From positions 13,980,671-14,044,670 of the forward strand of contig CM036775.1 of the NCBI GenBank assembly GCA_020796225.1: a stretch of 64,000 nucleotides of DNA, read 5' to 3'. Position 1 is the first letter of the stretch, and each line of letters starts with the position of its first letter. Shown here in pieces: positions 43,201 to 53,129 of the stretch. Position numbers and translations under genes: made by a program. The notes under the pieces were generated by a model. The model saw only the letters and a list, made by a program, of their open reading frames with translations. It searched no databases and was not told the origin of the DNA. The stretch is from Arion vulgaris. Lineage: Eukaryota > Mollusca > Gastropoda > Stylommatophora > Arionidae.

Positions 43201-46200
43201 ATCCCACTGTCTTTCCCTCCCTCTCTCACCCTACCACTCTCTCTCTCACTTGATATAGATCACTACTGATTACTCAAACTTGTCATTGCTAATGTATAGT
43301 GCATTCCGTCTCCATCTTCCGTTTCCATGTATTTATGGGTTTTCCCTTACCTCGTTTGCCCTGGGGGTTCCATAGGAGAGCCTGTCTAGTCATGACCGTG
43401 CGGTATATTTTCTCAGTATGATGCAAGTCTATGAAATATCGCCCCTTAAATGTTTTTCGTTTAACCTAACGCTCTGTCACACACAGAACGCACAAGTAGC
43501 CAAGTATTATCTAAATAACTCTCTGTCACACACAGAATGTAAAAGTAGCCAAGTATTGCCTAAATAACTCTCTGTCACACACAGAATGTAAAAGTAGCCA
43601 AGTATTGCCTAAATAACTCTCTGTCACACACAGAATGTAAAAGTAGCCAAGTATTATCTAAATAACTCTCTGTCACACACAGAATGTAAAAGTAGCCAAG
43701 TATTATCTAAATAACTCTCTGTCACACACAGAACGTAAAAGTAGCCAAGTATTGCCTAAATAACTCTCTGTCACACACAGAATGTAAAAGTAGCCAAGTA
43801 TTGCCTAAATAACTCTCTGTCACACACAGAATGTAAAAGTAGCCAAGTATTGCCTAAATAACTCTCTGTCACACACAGAATGTAAAAGTAGCCAAGTATT
43901 GCCTAAATAACTCTCTGTCACACACAGAATGTAAAAGTAGCCAAGTATTGCCTAAATAACTCTCTGTCACACACAGAATGTAAAAGTAGCCAAGTATTGC
44001 CTAAATAACTCTCTGTCACACACAGAATGTAAAAGTAGCCAAGTATTGCCTAAATAACTCTCTGTCACACACAGAATGTAAAAGTAGCCAAGTATTACCT
44101 AAATAACTCTCTGTCACACACAGAATGTAAAAGTAGCCAAGTATTACCTAAATAACTCTCTGTCACACACAGAATGAAAAAGTAGCCAAGTATTACCTAA
44201 ATAACTCTATCATACACAGGCACACGTTCTACACCTGAGATATACCCAATTGCTAATTTTTAAATTCCAGCCCCTACTGTCATAACATAATCAATTTCAA
44301 TAATAATAATTAACTACAGTTGCTGTAAAAACAATAATTCTCTAATCTGATCTACTTTTTAAACACAAAAACTGAATTAGTACAAATGCTAATATATTAT
44401 ATATCTGATTTACTGATTTAAACACGTCACAGCCACTTGCCACTTCTCGAGACAAACTAATATTAAAAAATCAAATATTGTCAATAATTGTAGGCTCAAA
44501 GCAGAACTATCAACACATAACACGTGCAATTGTCTTTTGTGATAATTGCCGCCTCAGATTTTCGGAGCTGTCGTGCGGTATATTACTAACAAAAATAATT
44601 GTTTCGCGTTGTCAGATTAAAAGACTTTCGCCAACGATGCACTTGAACTAGAAACCAACAAAAAAAGGGTACCAAAAGCGTTTAGTCAGAGACGTGTGAT
44701 AAATCATAAATCATATACATCAATATCGGAATAACGTAGACCAATATAGAAAGCTCTGTGTACAGATTTTTTATTATTGAATGGTTCAAATTGTAATTTG
44801 ATTTTACTGCTTATGCCGCCCTCCTGATGCGGTCGCCTCTCTGTACCATAGCACGGCACAGCCCTTTGTCTGTGATGCTGCCAGTCCATGAGGTCGCAAG
44901 GTAACATATAAAGATATCAAACTATTTTCTAGAACAAATCGACTTGTAAAAAATTCCTGAACATTACCTGGTGGAATAATATCGTGAATCAAGCCCTCAG
45001 TTTTGTTCTTCACAAAATCATTAATAATTTTTTCAGGGCCTCCCACAGCTGCCAGATCAAAGTTGGAAGTTGTGGCCAAATAGTCAGTCCTGACGTCATT
45101 GATAAACTGACTTTCAATCGGTGTGTTTGGGTTGACAAAGATGGCGTTGGCTGTATGAAGTTTTACCTCTTTCACACCGTTCAGCTGAAATATGAATGAG
45201 AAGATTTCTTATTTAAAATGTTCATGTTTCAAAAATAAAAGTTAATAAAATGTTGTGTAGTGGAAGTTTATTACAATTTAGCCAAACATTGCTGGGAGTA
45301 ACAAGAAGAGACCGGTTGTGAAATGAAGACATCGGGGGAAAAAGTGGGTACAACATCAGTACTAAACTTAATCAAGACTCAACAAATTAAATAGTTCGGC
45401 CACATCAGCAGATTACCAACAGATAGTGCACCTCAAAGAGCAATGTTGCTTCGATACAATGATTACAAAGCTAATCAAATGATAGGACAAATGGTGCCAA
45501 TTTTAAAATACAAACATTTCACCATGAACACTGAAAGAGCAATGTTCAACACAATCTACTATTCCCCACATTATATTATCAGTGTCAAACCTGGACAGAG
45601 AGCGATGTTGATCCGATACAATGTATACAAAATAAAAGGCCAGCCACGCAAAAGGTGGACCTCAGAGATAACAGAAGCGACGACAGACACTATTTATGAA
45701 GCGCACACAAGGGCTCGTTCTAGAAATCTCTTCTTATCCTGACGCTGTGAGACAAAACAGGATTATAGAAAAGAAATAAGCCAAACATGACAATCGTTCG
45801 TTCTTATATAGCAAGTAGATACATCAAACAATACAGAACAGACGTTATTAGTCTATACCGTGACCTCCGATAACATAAGACAGGCGGGCTCAGGTAAATA
45901 TTCTATGAAATCAGACTACAACTGTCGCGTGATTCTCGCATTTCAGTGTTGTTGTGTAAAGACAAATTCATTTTAAAAACAACACAACATGCTAAGTTTC
46001 AAGCTAAGAAATATCAGTATTATGTTACAAGTTAAGTTTTAAGCTAAGAAATATCAGTATTATTAACATTTGTCATCAACAATTAACCACAGATTCGTAG
46101 AATTGAGTAAATTTGAGTAAAAAACTTGAATTGGTCTATCAAAACCAGCCCCCATTAACTCCTGGTGGACCACACACCACACTGCGTGGCTAAGGGTTGG

Positions 46201-48236
46201 ACGCCGCTTTACCAGGAACCACACTAAAGGGCGTTTTAATTCTAAAAACAAATGGCTTGTAAAAACATGGCTTTTGTCCTGGTCCACTAAGAGGAAAGAA
46301 TTTTTGATTTTCCATCTGAGCTAGTCGACCTTATGTTGCTGTGGACCACTGTATAAACACATTGAACTACATGCTTGGGAGAAGATGAGAGCAGTTATGA
46401 ACATGGCCGATGTGCGATGAAGATGATCCTCAAATGAACAATAAATAATACCAAGTTAACCACTATTTGTTATCGATTGATCTGAGCTTGACCAAGTGCC
46501 AGTTAAAAGTCATTAGATACATTGTGTGTTGTTCTACGTACCTGAACGTTAAGGTCATGATATGCCTGATGAGAGGCACTGCCTATGAGAGAAGTCAAAC
46601 CAAGAGCTTGAGAGAATTCTGTGGCGGTTTCTCCGCGAGCACCAAGCGAGGTCATGGTAAGAGCCGAGTGAATGCTGTCAAGTGTAAACAAAATGATGAG
46701 TATAGCTTGTTAGTATATTTCATTTATCTCTTCTTCTCTTTCACTATTTAATTCTTTATAGAAGTGTTGGGGAGAGGGGGAGGGGTTGTTGTAGTGATCT
46801 TATGTGTGCTTGTTCTAAGGTTGTTTTTCCCGATCCAGAAGCACTTGAGCTTTCAGCTATTAGGCTTGGTGCCATAGACATCGTACCCCTTCGGTTCGGT
46901 GCCACGAACACCGTAAATCAGGGAAACCTGTGGCAGTTCTGCCAGCCTGCGTTGAACCCGCACTCACAGAGGGCTTGTTCTAAGGTTTTAAGAATCTGAT
47001 GTGTGCTACTGCTATACTCGTTAGACACCTTTTTCGGTATGGCTCTCTGTGGAAGACGATACCAGGGCATTCTTGTCATGTGTTCATCTCTTCTAATTTC
47101 ACATGTTTCGTGTTTTTAGTTTCTTCTTCTTCTTTGGAGATCACTGGTCATGCACTTGATTCAATGTGGATCACAAACTGGACAGTAAGCTTCATGTCTG
47201 TCAGATTTCCCCAAAACTTAGCTTTCAGATTGAATGGGTGTGGCTACATGTTGCTTCTCAGCTCACTCAGGAGAGGACAGTGTTGCAAAACCCTAGAAAA
47301 CTTACGTATGTTTTACCTGTCGGGTGAGTAGATACTGTACTCATATATATTTTACCTGTCAGGTGAGTAGATACTGTACTCATATATATTTTACCTGTCA
47401 GGTGAGTAGATACTATTTTAATTCACCCTTCGCCCCTAGGGAGACATAAGTCCGCAACCAAGGTCTTCCATGCCTGCCCTATCCGATGCCATCTTTTCCA
47501 GATCTCTCCTCATTTTCTTGCATTCCGTCTCCAACTCCCGTCTCCATGTGTTACTGTGTCTTCCCCTACCTTTATTATCCTGGGGGTCCCCATCAGAGAG
47601 CCTGTCTCGTGATGCTGTTTGGGGGTTTCCTCAGTGTGTGTCCTATTCATCGCCACCTTCTGCTCCGTTATCTCTTGTTCCACATGCCGTTGTCCCGTTC
47701 TATCCCAGCGTTCCCAAATGGTATCACATGACTACAAACAGGGAACTCAATAGATACTGTACTTATATATTGTTTACCTGACAGGTGAGAAGCTACTGTA
47801 CTTAAATATATTTTACCTGCCAGGTGAGTAGATATTATACCTATATATATATTACCTGTCAGGTGAGTAGATATTGTACTTATATATGTTTTTTACCTGT
47901 CAGGTGAGTAGACACTGCATGTATATATATTTTACCTGTCAGGTGAGTAGATACTACACTTATAGATGTTTTACCTGTCAGGTGAGTAGATTGAGACATA
48001 TATATTTTACCTGTCAGGTGAGTAGACACTGTACTTAAATAGGTTTAAATACCTGTAAGGTGAGTAGATAGCATTTGCTTTGTCTAAAGCTATTTTCTGA
48101 TAGAGACGCTGAGAGAATGCAGATGATGCAGAGGTCAGCAGTTGGACGTCGTCTCCCTTGACCAGGCTCACAGTGGCCAGTAAACAAATAGCTAGAAGTG
48201 TTAGGCTCATTCTTCTTCTTCTTGTTGTTGCTTCAG
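32041..48236 (-). CDS. Serpin gene C (secreted serpin, seven coding exons)
   Basis: Joining exons 1-7 with a single copy of exons 4-6 gives 1182 nt, a 393-residue preprotein. Residues 1-19 form a signal peptide, so it should act outside the cell or in the secretory path. Serpin features are SPYSIHSALTMTSLGA (53-68 region), NAIFV, the breach NGTW..F, V.MM, ALP, RVKLSIPKFK, LGI..AF, hinge ESGTVAAAAT at P17-P8, and HPF.YF.RD. Glycosylation sequons occur at NKT and NGT. By hinge counting P1-P1' is Thr-Ser (IHTTSIM loop). Inhibitory serpins trap a target protease after cleavage at P1; the target is unknown. The span includes a probable 5.2-kb assembly duplication, so the true gene is nearer 11 kb. 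Confidence 0.9.
32323..32525. repeat. 21-bp minisatellite, gene C intron 6
   Basis: About ten units, the short form of the array seen in B and D. Confidence 0.93.
32600..33185. repeat. ATC-rich tract, gene C intron 6
   Basis: An imperfect ATC/CAT array of nearly 600 bp, ending about 265 bases from exon 6. The sub-repeat CATAATCATTACCACCATCA occurs four times near 32965-33075. Confidence 0.9.
33451..33639 (-). CDS. Serpin gene C exon 6 (complete copy)
   Basis: 189 nt, phase 1 to 1, so removing it would keep the frame. It encodes ESLLAVPANVDQLFDGL through FDPQTSNFQGISSS. The donor is A/GTAAGTTT. It is flanked by an ATC tract on one side and a GAT tract on the other. Confidence 0.9.
33700..34050. 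repeat. GAT-rich tract, gene C intron 5
   Basis: An imperfect (GAT)n starting about 60 bases from exon 6. Duplicated at 38901-39250. Confidence 0.88.
34500..34695 (-). mobile_element. tRNA-derived SINE, intron 5
   Basis: On the - strand TGTGGCTTAGGTGATAG (A box) and GAGTTCGAATCACG (B box). The body carries AATGGCAAACTATTGAACG and a (CTT)-type end. Duplicate at 39703-39903. The gene D equivalent is at 58010-58205. Confidence 0.7.
34755..34945 (-). mobile_element. LINE tail (family a), intron 5
   Basis: Truncated relative to gene D (58270-58500). It is joined directly to the last part of a + strand SINE (to about 35030), suggesting a deletion in gene C. Confidence 0.5.
35636..35870 (+). mobile_element. 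LINE tail (family b), intron 5
   Basis: The + strand reads WIGHTLRKLHDSITRQTLSW and then GKGRLTNTWR, ending in a GAA tail. Duplicate at 40843-41078. Confidence 0.65.
36004..36145 (-). CDS. Serpin gene C exon 5 (copy 1)
   Basis: 142 nt, VDMMYDERYVNIRRN through DGITAF. Duplicate at 41211-41352. Confidence 0.85.
36222..36475 (+). mobile_element. SINE-like GAA-tailed element, intron 4
   Basis: A full-length-looking copy from GCCCGTGTGGTACC to GAAGAAGAAG. Duplicate at 41429-41682. Confidence 0.6.
36536..36655 (+). mobile_element. LINE 3' end scrap (family e)
   Basis: Encodes ETEYLCVCPECNDIM and a CCAATAACCAAT end. Same place in gene D at 60178-60300. Confidence 0.5.
37035..37225 (-). mobile_element. 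LINE tail (family d), intron 4
   Basis: The - strand reads EHIVTTGNIEGRRDRGRQSE and PDFMARRIVNI, the clearest copy of this tail. Duplicate at 42242-42432; gene D at 60679-60870. Confidence 0.65.
37267..37397 (-). CDS. Serpin gene C exon 4 (copy 1)
   Basis: 131 nt with NTIFFNGTWQSKF. A second, identical-looking exon at 42474-42604 belongs to the suspected assembly duplicate. Confidence 0.85.
37490..38040. repeat. CT-rich tract, gene C intron 3 (copy 1)
   Basis: A pyrimidine-rich imperfect repeat. Duplicate at 42697-43250. Confidence 0.9.
38265..38604. repeat. 49-bp minisatellite, cut by the gap
   Basis: About seven units, then N. The same first units are at 43475-43814, where the array continues to 44215. 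Confidence 0.93.
38605..38704. other. Assembly gap of 100 N
   Basis: Exactly 100 N, a conventional placeholder for a gap of unknown size. It begins within the 49-bp minisatellite and ends inside serpin exon 6. Confidence 0.99.
38705..38840 (-). pseudogene. Serpin exon 6, truncated duplicate
   Basis: Lacks the last 53 bases of exon 6 because of the gap. It also lacks one T (CTCAAGG instead of CTCATAGG), which would shift the frame. This fits an error-prone contig end rather than a functional exon. Confidence 0.8.
41211..41352 (-). CDS. Serpin exon 5, duplicate copy
   Basis: Identical in length and splice sites to 36004-36145. Probably the same genomic exon represented twice. Confidence 0.6.
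42474..42604 (-). CDS. Serpin exon 4, duplicate copy
   Basis: Identical in length and splice sites to 37267-37397. Probably the same genomic exon represented twice. Confidence 0.6.
43475..44215. repeat. 49-bp minisatellite, gene C intron 3
   Basis: About 15 units. The last units have ATTACC instead of ATTGCC. Confidence 0.95.
44216..44790. other. AT-rich intron 3 sequence of gene C
   Basis: No gene was recognised. Matches 18741-19300 in gene B. Confidence 0.5.
44860..44955 (-). mobile_element. Penelope-like GIY-YIG end beside exon 3
   Basis: The - strand reads RFVLENSLISLYVTLRPHGL. This is the last helix region of a PLE GIY-YIG endonuclease with its conserved Glu (LEN.LIS). It is in frame with exon 3 across the donor in gene C. 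Gene D has the same at 62545-62635. Confidence 0.6.
44968..45184 (-). CDS. Serpin gene C exon 3
   Basis: 217 nt, open. It encodes LNGVKEVKLHTANAIFVNPN through IINDFVKNKTEGLIHDIIPP. The donor is CCAG/GTAATG. Thr in NPNTPIE, where gene D has Ala. Confidence 0.92.
45385..45742 (+). mobile_element. LINE ORF2 tail (family f), intron 2
   Basis: The + strand reads PQRAMLLRYNDYKAN, then a second part with RAMLIRYNVYKIKGQPRKRW and TSEITEATTDTIYEAHTRAR. The RYN.YK segment is present twice, suggesting an internal duplication or nested fragments. Confidence 0.65.
45990..46065. repeat. 40-bp repeat, two units, gene C intron 2
   Basis: About two units of the repeat that has about 33 copies in gene B. Confidence 0.85.
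46542..46674 (-). CDS. Serpin gene C exon 2
   Basis: 133 nt, phase 2 to 0. It encodes SIHSALTMTSLGARGETATE and onward to HDLNVQ. The acceptor TTGACAG and donor CAG/GTACGT are good. Confidence 0.92.
47316..47423. repeat. 39-bp splice-donor repeat, gene C block 1
   Basis: Three units with ACCTGTCAGGTGAGTAGATA or variant, on the far side of a family b LINE tail (47424-47738). Confidence 0.9.
47424..47738 (-). mobile_element. LINE tail (family b), gene C intron 1
   Basis: Same position and family as 23612-23916 in gene B. Confidence 0.6.
47740..48050. repeat. 39-bp splice-donor repeat, gene C block 2
   Basis: Seven units running into the true exon 1 donor at 48052. Confidence 0.9.
48053..48236 (-). 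CDS. Serpin gene C exon 1
   Basis: The ATG is at 48210-48208, with 158 coding nt. The signal peptide ends VSLVKG (VSLVTG in gene B). The acceptor at 48237 follows TTTTTCCAG, so an upstream untranslated exon is expected. Donor AG/GTATTT. Confidence 0.88.
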
Positions 48237-48299
48237 CTGGAAAAATCAAAGACAAAATGTCAAGACAATAATTCCATTTTCATTAAAGTTTATCTTCTC

Positions 48300-48448
48300 T
48301 TCGGGGTGATGATGCTAGCCCCACTCCAGCCATGCTTAGTCGCGTCTTGATGATGCTCGTCCATCACGGGTGATGATGCTAGCCCCACTCCAGCCATGCT
48401 TAGTCGCGTTTTGATAATGATGCTCGTCCATCACGGGTGATGATGACC
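48300..48448. repeat. 66-bp repeat upstream of gene C
   Basis: About two units. Equivalent of 24505-24717. Confidence 0.8.
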
Positions 48449-48774
48449 ACAAAAATTTTCATCCAAGGTAATGTAGTTACGTTATGTGTGTCTGTGTGTG
48501 CGTAGATGACGAGTGAGCTCGATATGGGCTTGAAGTGTTCTTGGAAGGAATACTTGCGCTTGTAAGTCGCGCCTTACGACATGCTTTGTTCAGGTACATA
48601 TTCCTTCATATTCTTTCATCTCTTTTCATACCCCGGCAACACACGGGCTGGCTCCTACTTTAGTCGTCTCATGTTTTGTAGGTCCCAGTGTTACTCTTCT
48701 TTGCTTTCTTGCGAGCCCCTAAGAGGAGCAAAGAATAAGAGGCGACTAAGGTAGGGGGCTAGGGAAGCTTCTCT

Positions 48775-49203
48775 AGTAAATCTTCTTCTTCTTCATCAAA
48801 CAACCCATATCGACAACTTGTTAAACCACTCTTTGTGATTTATATGTGATCCGAGCCTAAGAGCGATTGTACGTTATACCAGTTATGCTTCTACAAGTAG
48901 GCCAGCACATTCGATTTCTGCTACACTTTTTATTTCCTAGAGTGGTTATTCCTCTATTTCAGTCGACTCTTACGACATGCCTTGTAGGTTGCAGTGTTAC
49001 TATTCTTTGCTTCCTTGAGGGCCCAGGCAACACACGGGCGTTCTAGTAAATAAAAAGCGTCGCAGAAATCGGATGTGTAGGTCTACTTGTAGCCGCATGA
49101 CTGGCACAAGGTACGATCGCTTTTAGGCTCAGATCACATACAAATCACAAGGAGTGGTTTAACAAGTGATCAATATGGAGCGCTGGAAGAAGAAGAAGAA
49201 GTA
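48775..49203. mobile_element. Inverted pair of GAA-tailed SINE-like elements
   Basis: Head-to-head pair as at 25045-25485. Confidence 0.6.
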
Positions 49204-49662
49204 TACATAAAAGTCCTGGAACACAGCTGCAAGCTACTACTATTGATACTTACCTATATCACGTCTCCAAAGTTGACAAGACAATGCTGGTACCAAACAT
49301 TTCCTTTTATATCTACTTATAGTTGATACTTACCTATACTTAAAGGTCGAAACGTTGCTGTATTTTGTCATTGTTTTTGTAATTTGTAAAACTACAGTAC
49401 TTTGTGATTACGTGTTTTACCAATCAAATAGTTTTACTGCAATCTCATCTATTTTGTGAATACTTACCTATATCACGTCTCCAAAGTTGACAAGACAATG
49501 CTGGTACCAAACATTTCCTTTTATACATACCTATATGCTATAATCACAGACATTCGTGTCTTCCTGTCGCCCACAGTTTTCAACTAGTCCATATAGATAG
49601 TGCTTATTGTTCGTGAGAACCAAACATCTTGAAGACTTGTGTGTATATTTTTACATGTCAGC

Positions 49663-49827
49663 CAGTGGCGGCTCGTGATCGTTTTTGTTGGTGGGGCCAG
49701 ACACAAATTTTGAGGAAATTTATTGTTTTGGGTTAGGTTATATTTTAATTTATTAGATAATAAATATACGTTACACATTATTTTTGGTGGGGCCTGGCCC
49801 TCTGGCTCTAAATGACGAGCCGCCACA
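49663..49827. mobile_element. hAT-type MITE
   Basis: 165 bp with inverted ends GTGGCGGCTCGT / ACGAGCCGCCAC. Flanks are ATGTCAGC (49655-49662) and TTGTCAGC (49828-49835), an 8-bp target duplication with one change. Confidence 0.75.
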
Positions 49828-49985
49828 TTGTCAGCTATGGAATGAAACGTATAACAGGTTCAATGTAGATGTCTATGGAGGGGAGTGGAAGGACGGGGCC
49901 GTCATTTATGATTTGCAAGTTGATTATTTACTGTATTCAGTATATATATATGGAACTGCAGTAAAACTATTTGATTGGCAAAACA

Positions 49986-51194
49986 CGAAATTACAAAGTA
50001 CTGTAGTTTACAAATTACAAAAACAATGACAAAATACAGCAACGTTTCGACCAACAAGGCCTTTATCAAGCAAACGAACAAACAGTAGTGACAAATTAAA
50101 ATCAAACACAAATGGACGACCAAATACAAACGTATCTAAGGAAAATCTGGAATAAAACGAATAACGAAATAAATGTAACACAAAAAACACATAAAACTAG
50201 AAATAGAACGGAAAGAAACAATGAAACATCTAGTAAATATATAACTTGAATACATGCAACATATACCCATATAGATTACAAAGCATGGGAAGAGAAAGTA
50301 CTAAGAAGCATAAGAATGGAATATAACATGAATACATGCAACATATACCATATAGATTACAAGCATGGGAAGAGAAAGTACTAAGAAGCATAAGAATGTA
50401 ATCGTTGAGCCGCGTGGTCGCAAGGTACCATACAAAGAAATCAACCGATTCTCCAGAGCAAATCGACTGCGATCATCCGAGGAACATGATCGGATGGCTG
50501 TGACCTGGACATTGTAAGCGGTGTAACAAGGCTTATATCGGCGAGACAGGCAAGAGGCTCAGTGACCGATTCGCCCAACACTTACGCGACATACGCCAAT
50601 GCTCTGTGACCCTGTAGCCACCCATTTCAATAATACTGGCCATTTAGGTGCTCACGATGTCCAGGTCACAGCCATCCGATCATGTTCCTCGGATGATCGC
50701 AGTCGATTTGCTCTGGAGAATCGGTTGATTTCTTTGTATGGTACCTTGCGACCACGCGGGCTCAACGTATTACATTCTTATGCTTCTTAGTACTTTCTCT
50801 TCCCATGCTTTGTAATCTATATGGGTATATGTTGCATGTATTCATGTTATATTCCATTCTTATGCTTCTTAGTACTTTCTCTTCCCATGCTTTGTAATCT
50901 ATATGGGTATATGTTGCATGTATTCAAGTTATATATTTACTAGATGTTTCATTGTTTCTTTTCCTTTCTATTTCTGGTTTTTATGTGTGTTTTTGTGCTA
51001 CATTTATTTCGTTATTCGTTTTTATTCCAGATTTTCCTTAGATACGTTTGTATTTGGTCGTCCATTTGTGTTTCATTTTAATTTGTCACTCCTGTTTGTT
51101 CGTTTGCTTGATAAAGGCCTTGTTGGTCGAAACGTTGCTGTATTTTGTCATTGTTTTTGTAATTTGTAAAACTACAGTACTTTGTAATTACGTT
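49986..51194. mobile_element. Penelope-like element, inverted double copy
   Basis: A 3' PLE segment on the + strand (50513-51194) is faced by a 5'-truncated inverted copy (49986-50512). The arms are about 530 bp and nearly perfect, with a 144-bp single-copy centre. The centre begins with the GIY-YIG domain. The insertion is absent from the equivalent place upstream of gene B (near 25980). Confidence 0.75.
50513..50790 (+). pseudogene. GIY-YIG endonuclease of Penelope-like element
   Basis: Frame one reads CKRCNKAYIGETGKRLSDRF then AQHLRDIRQ. A +1 shift leads into VATHFNNTGHLGAHDVQV and RFALENRLISLYGTLRPRGL. Visible are the YIG motif, the Arg of KRL..RF, the HFN motif, the catalytic Glu in LEN.LI, and a CxxC knuckle typical of PLE endonucleases. 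The frameshift and lack of a reverse transcriptase make it non-functional. Confidence 0.8.
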
Positions 51195-51329
51195 ATTTAC
51201 TGTATTAGAATGGGGGACAACATTTGTCCCTGTTACATCCACGTCAAAGTGATTGTTGTTATTAGTTTGTTGTCATGTTCTGTGATATCTTCCTTAAGTG
51301 GCTTTTTAAAGAAATAATTAGTGAGTATC

Positions 51330-51735
51330 ATCATCACATCACTCCATACATAACTATAGATGTTGTGATCTCCTCTCCATAGTGTATATCATCATTACAT
51401 CACTCCAGACATAACTATAGATGTTGTGATCTTCTCTCCATAGTGTAGATCATCATTACATCACTCCAGACATAACTATAGATGTTGTGATCTTCTCTCC
51501 ATAGTGTAGATCATCATTACATCACTCCAGACATAACTATAGATGTTGTGATCTTCTCTCCATAGTGTAGATCATCATTACATCACTCCAGACATAACTA
51601 TAGATGTTGTGATCTTCTCTCCATAGTGTAGATCATCATTACATCACTCCAGACATAACTATAGATGTTGTGATCTTCTCTCCATAGTGTAGATCATCAT
51701 TACATCACTGGGGACAGATCCATAGGTTTTACGAT
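51330..51735. repeat. 61-bp satellite
   Basis: About six to seven units, more uniform than at 26120-26735. Confidence 0.95.
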
Positions 51736-51779
51736 CCCCTCCCCAATATCTTACCCCTCGTATAACTGACCCCGTTCTG

Positions 51780-52000
51780 TGTTCGAGGGTCTATGTGGCT
51801 TGCGTTCCGAAGATCATCTGTTTAAATCCTGACCGCGTTGTTCTGTCCACAACTGCATTTTTGTTCAGAGACCCCCAGGATTGTTGTCGGAGCAACGGAC
51901 TTCTACTTTTTGTAGTACTCTCGGCAGGTCGTGTGCGACTTCCGTGGAGAGGGACTGAGCTATATGGAGTAAAACCCCGGTGCAGTGTAGTCAATCCTTT
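51780..52000 (+). mobile_element. tRNA-type SINE
   Basis: Same element as at 26755, with GTTTAAATCCTGACC as the B-box-like part. A few bases are missing in the A-box part. Confidence 0.5.
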
Positions 52001-52039
52001 GTCTGTATAAACTTTATAAGGACTAATACAATACAACCT

Positions 52040-52350
52040 GTATTAATGTCTTGTCTTTATAACGACTAATCTCTTTATAACGACTAATCCCTTTACAAGA
52101 CTAATCCCTTTATAACGACCAATCCCTTTATAACGACTAATCTCTTTATAACGACTAATCTCTTTATAACAACTAATCCCTTTATAACAACTAATCCCTT
52201 TATAACAACTAATCCCTTTATAACAACTAATCCCTTTATAACGACTAATCCCTTTACAAGACTAATCTCTTTATAACAACTAATCCCTTTATAACAACTA
52301 ATCCCTTTATAACGACTAATCCCTTTATAACGACTAATACCTTTCATCAT
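52040..52350. repeat. 18-bp satellite
   Basis: About 17 units. Several have TAACAACT, and two have lost 2 bp (TTTACAAGACT). Confidence 0.95.
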
Positions 52351-52580
52351 CATCAATGTTCGTATCCTTTATAGGACGTTGCTCTCTTTGCAGCGCATCT
52401 AAAATTCACTCTATCTCTAACCAGTTCACTCACTTCGTCGATGGTCATATTCATGGTTTCTTTAATATCTTGTAGTCATCTTCTTCTTGTCTGCCTCTGT
52501 GTCCTGGAACCCTGCCCTCTAGTATTGTTCTTTCCAGGCCATCGTAACGCTTGATGTGACCAAAGTATGTAATTTTTCTG
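52345..52580 (-). mobile_element. LINE ORF2 tail
   Basis: The - strand begins with a GHIKRYDGLERTILEG tail and has RGRQEED pieces, related to family a. It occurs only in this flank. Confidence 0.6.
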
Positions 52581-52827
52581 TATAGTATATTTTACCTACT
52601 ACGTACGTGTTAGTACGTGTTTCACTATAGTATATTGTTTATCAGCCAATTCTCTTTAACATTTAGTTCTTTCAGGACATCAGTGTTGTTTCTTTTTTAT
52701 GTCCATGGTATTCGTAGGATATTTCTGTAGCATTTAGTTTCGAAGGACTGGATTTTCGTTCTTAATTTTGTGTGTAATATTCCTTTATAACCTAATACCA
52801 CATAATCTGTGTTAATGTCTTGTTTTT

Positions 52828-53025
52828 CTAACGATGTGTTCGTATGACCAGAGCCAACAGGAGGATCAGACACAGGAGCACGTCATTGAAAGGCTGTCCT
52901 CTTTCGGATGAGATGAGAAGCAACATGAGGCCACACACAGTCAACCTGAAAACTATATGTTGGGGAAACCTGACAGATCTGAAGCTGACTGCCCAGTTTG
53001 TGGTCCACAGTGGAACTAAGCGCAT
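52828..53025 (-). repeat. Recurrent 65-codon ORF repeat
   Basis: Inverted relative of 5937-6134. It contains LWTTNWAVSFRSVRFPQ and ends DVLLCLILLLALVIRT. Confidence 0.35.
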
Positions 53026-53129
53026 GTCCAGATATCACAGAAGAAGTATATCACGATGTGTTCATGTTTGGAAGTTCTAATTATAATTTCACACCCCCTC
53101 TCCCCATCTTCCTCACTCTGAATAGATAA

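Larger units (their letters stand above)
38705..43814. repeat. Near-identical 5.1-kb segment, copy 2
   Basis: Starts inside exon 6 immediately after the gap and repeats 33503-38604, then continues into unique gene C sequence. It holds duplicates of exon 6 (partial), exon 5, exon 4 and all intron elements between them. Confidence 0.93.

Noticed and set aside
33503..43814. Genuine internal exon duplication giving a mutually exclusive exon cassette
   Set aside because: Copies are nearly identical including introns, and the second begins at an N gap with a cut exon. An assembly artefact is simpler.
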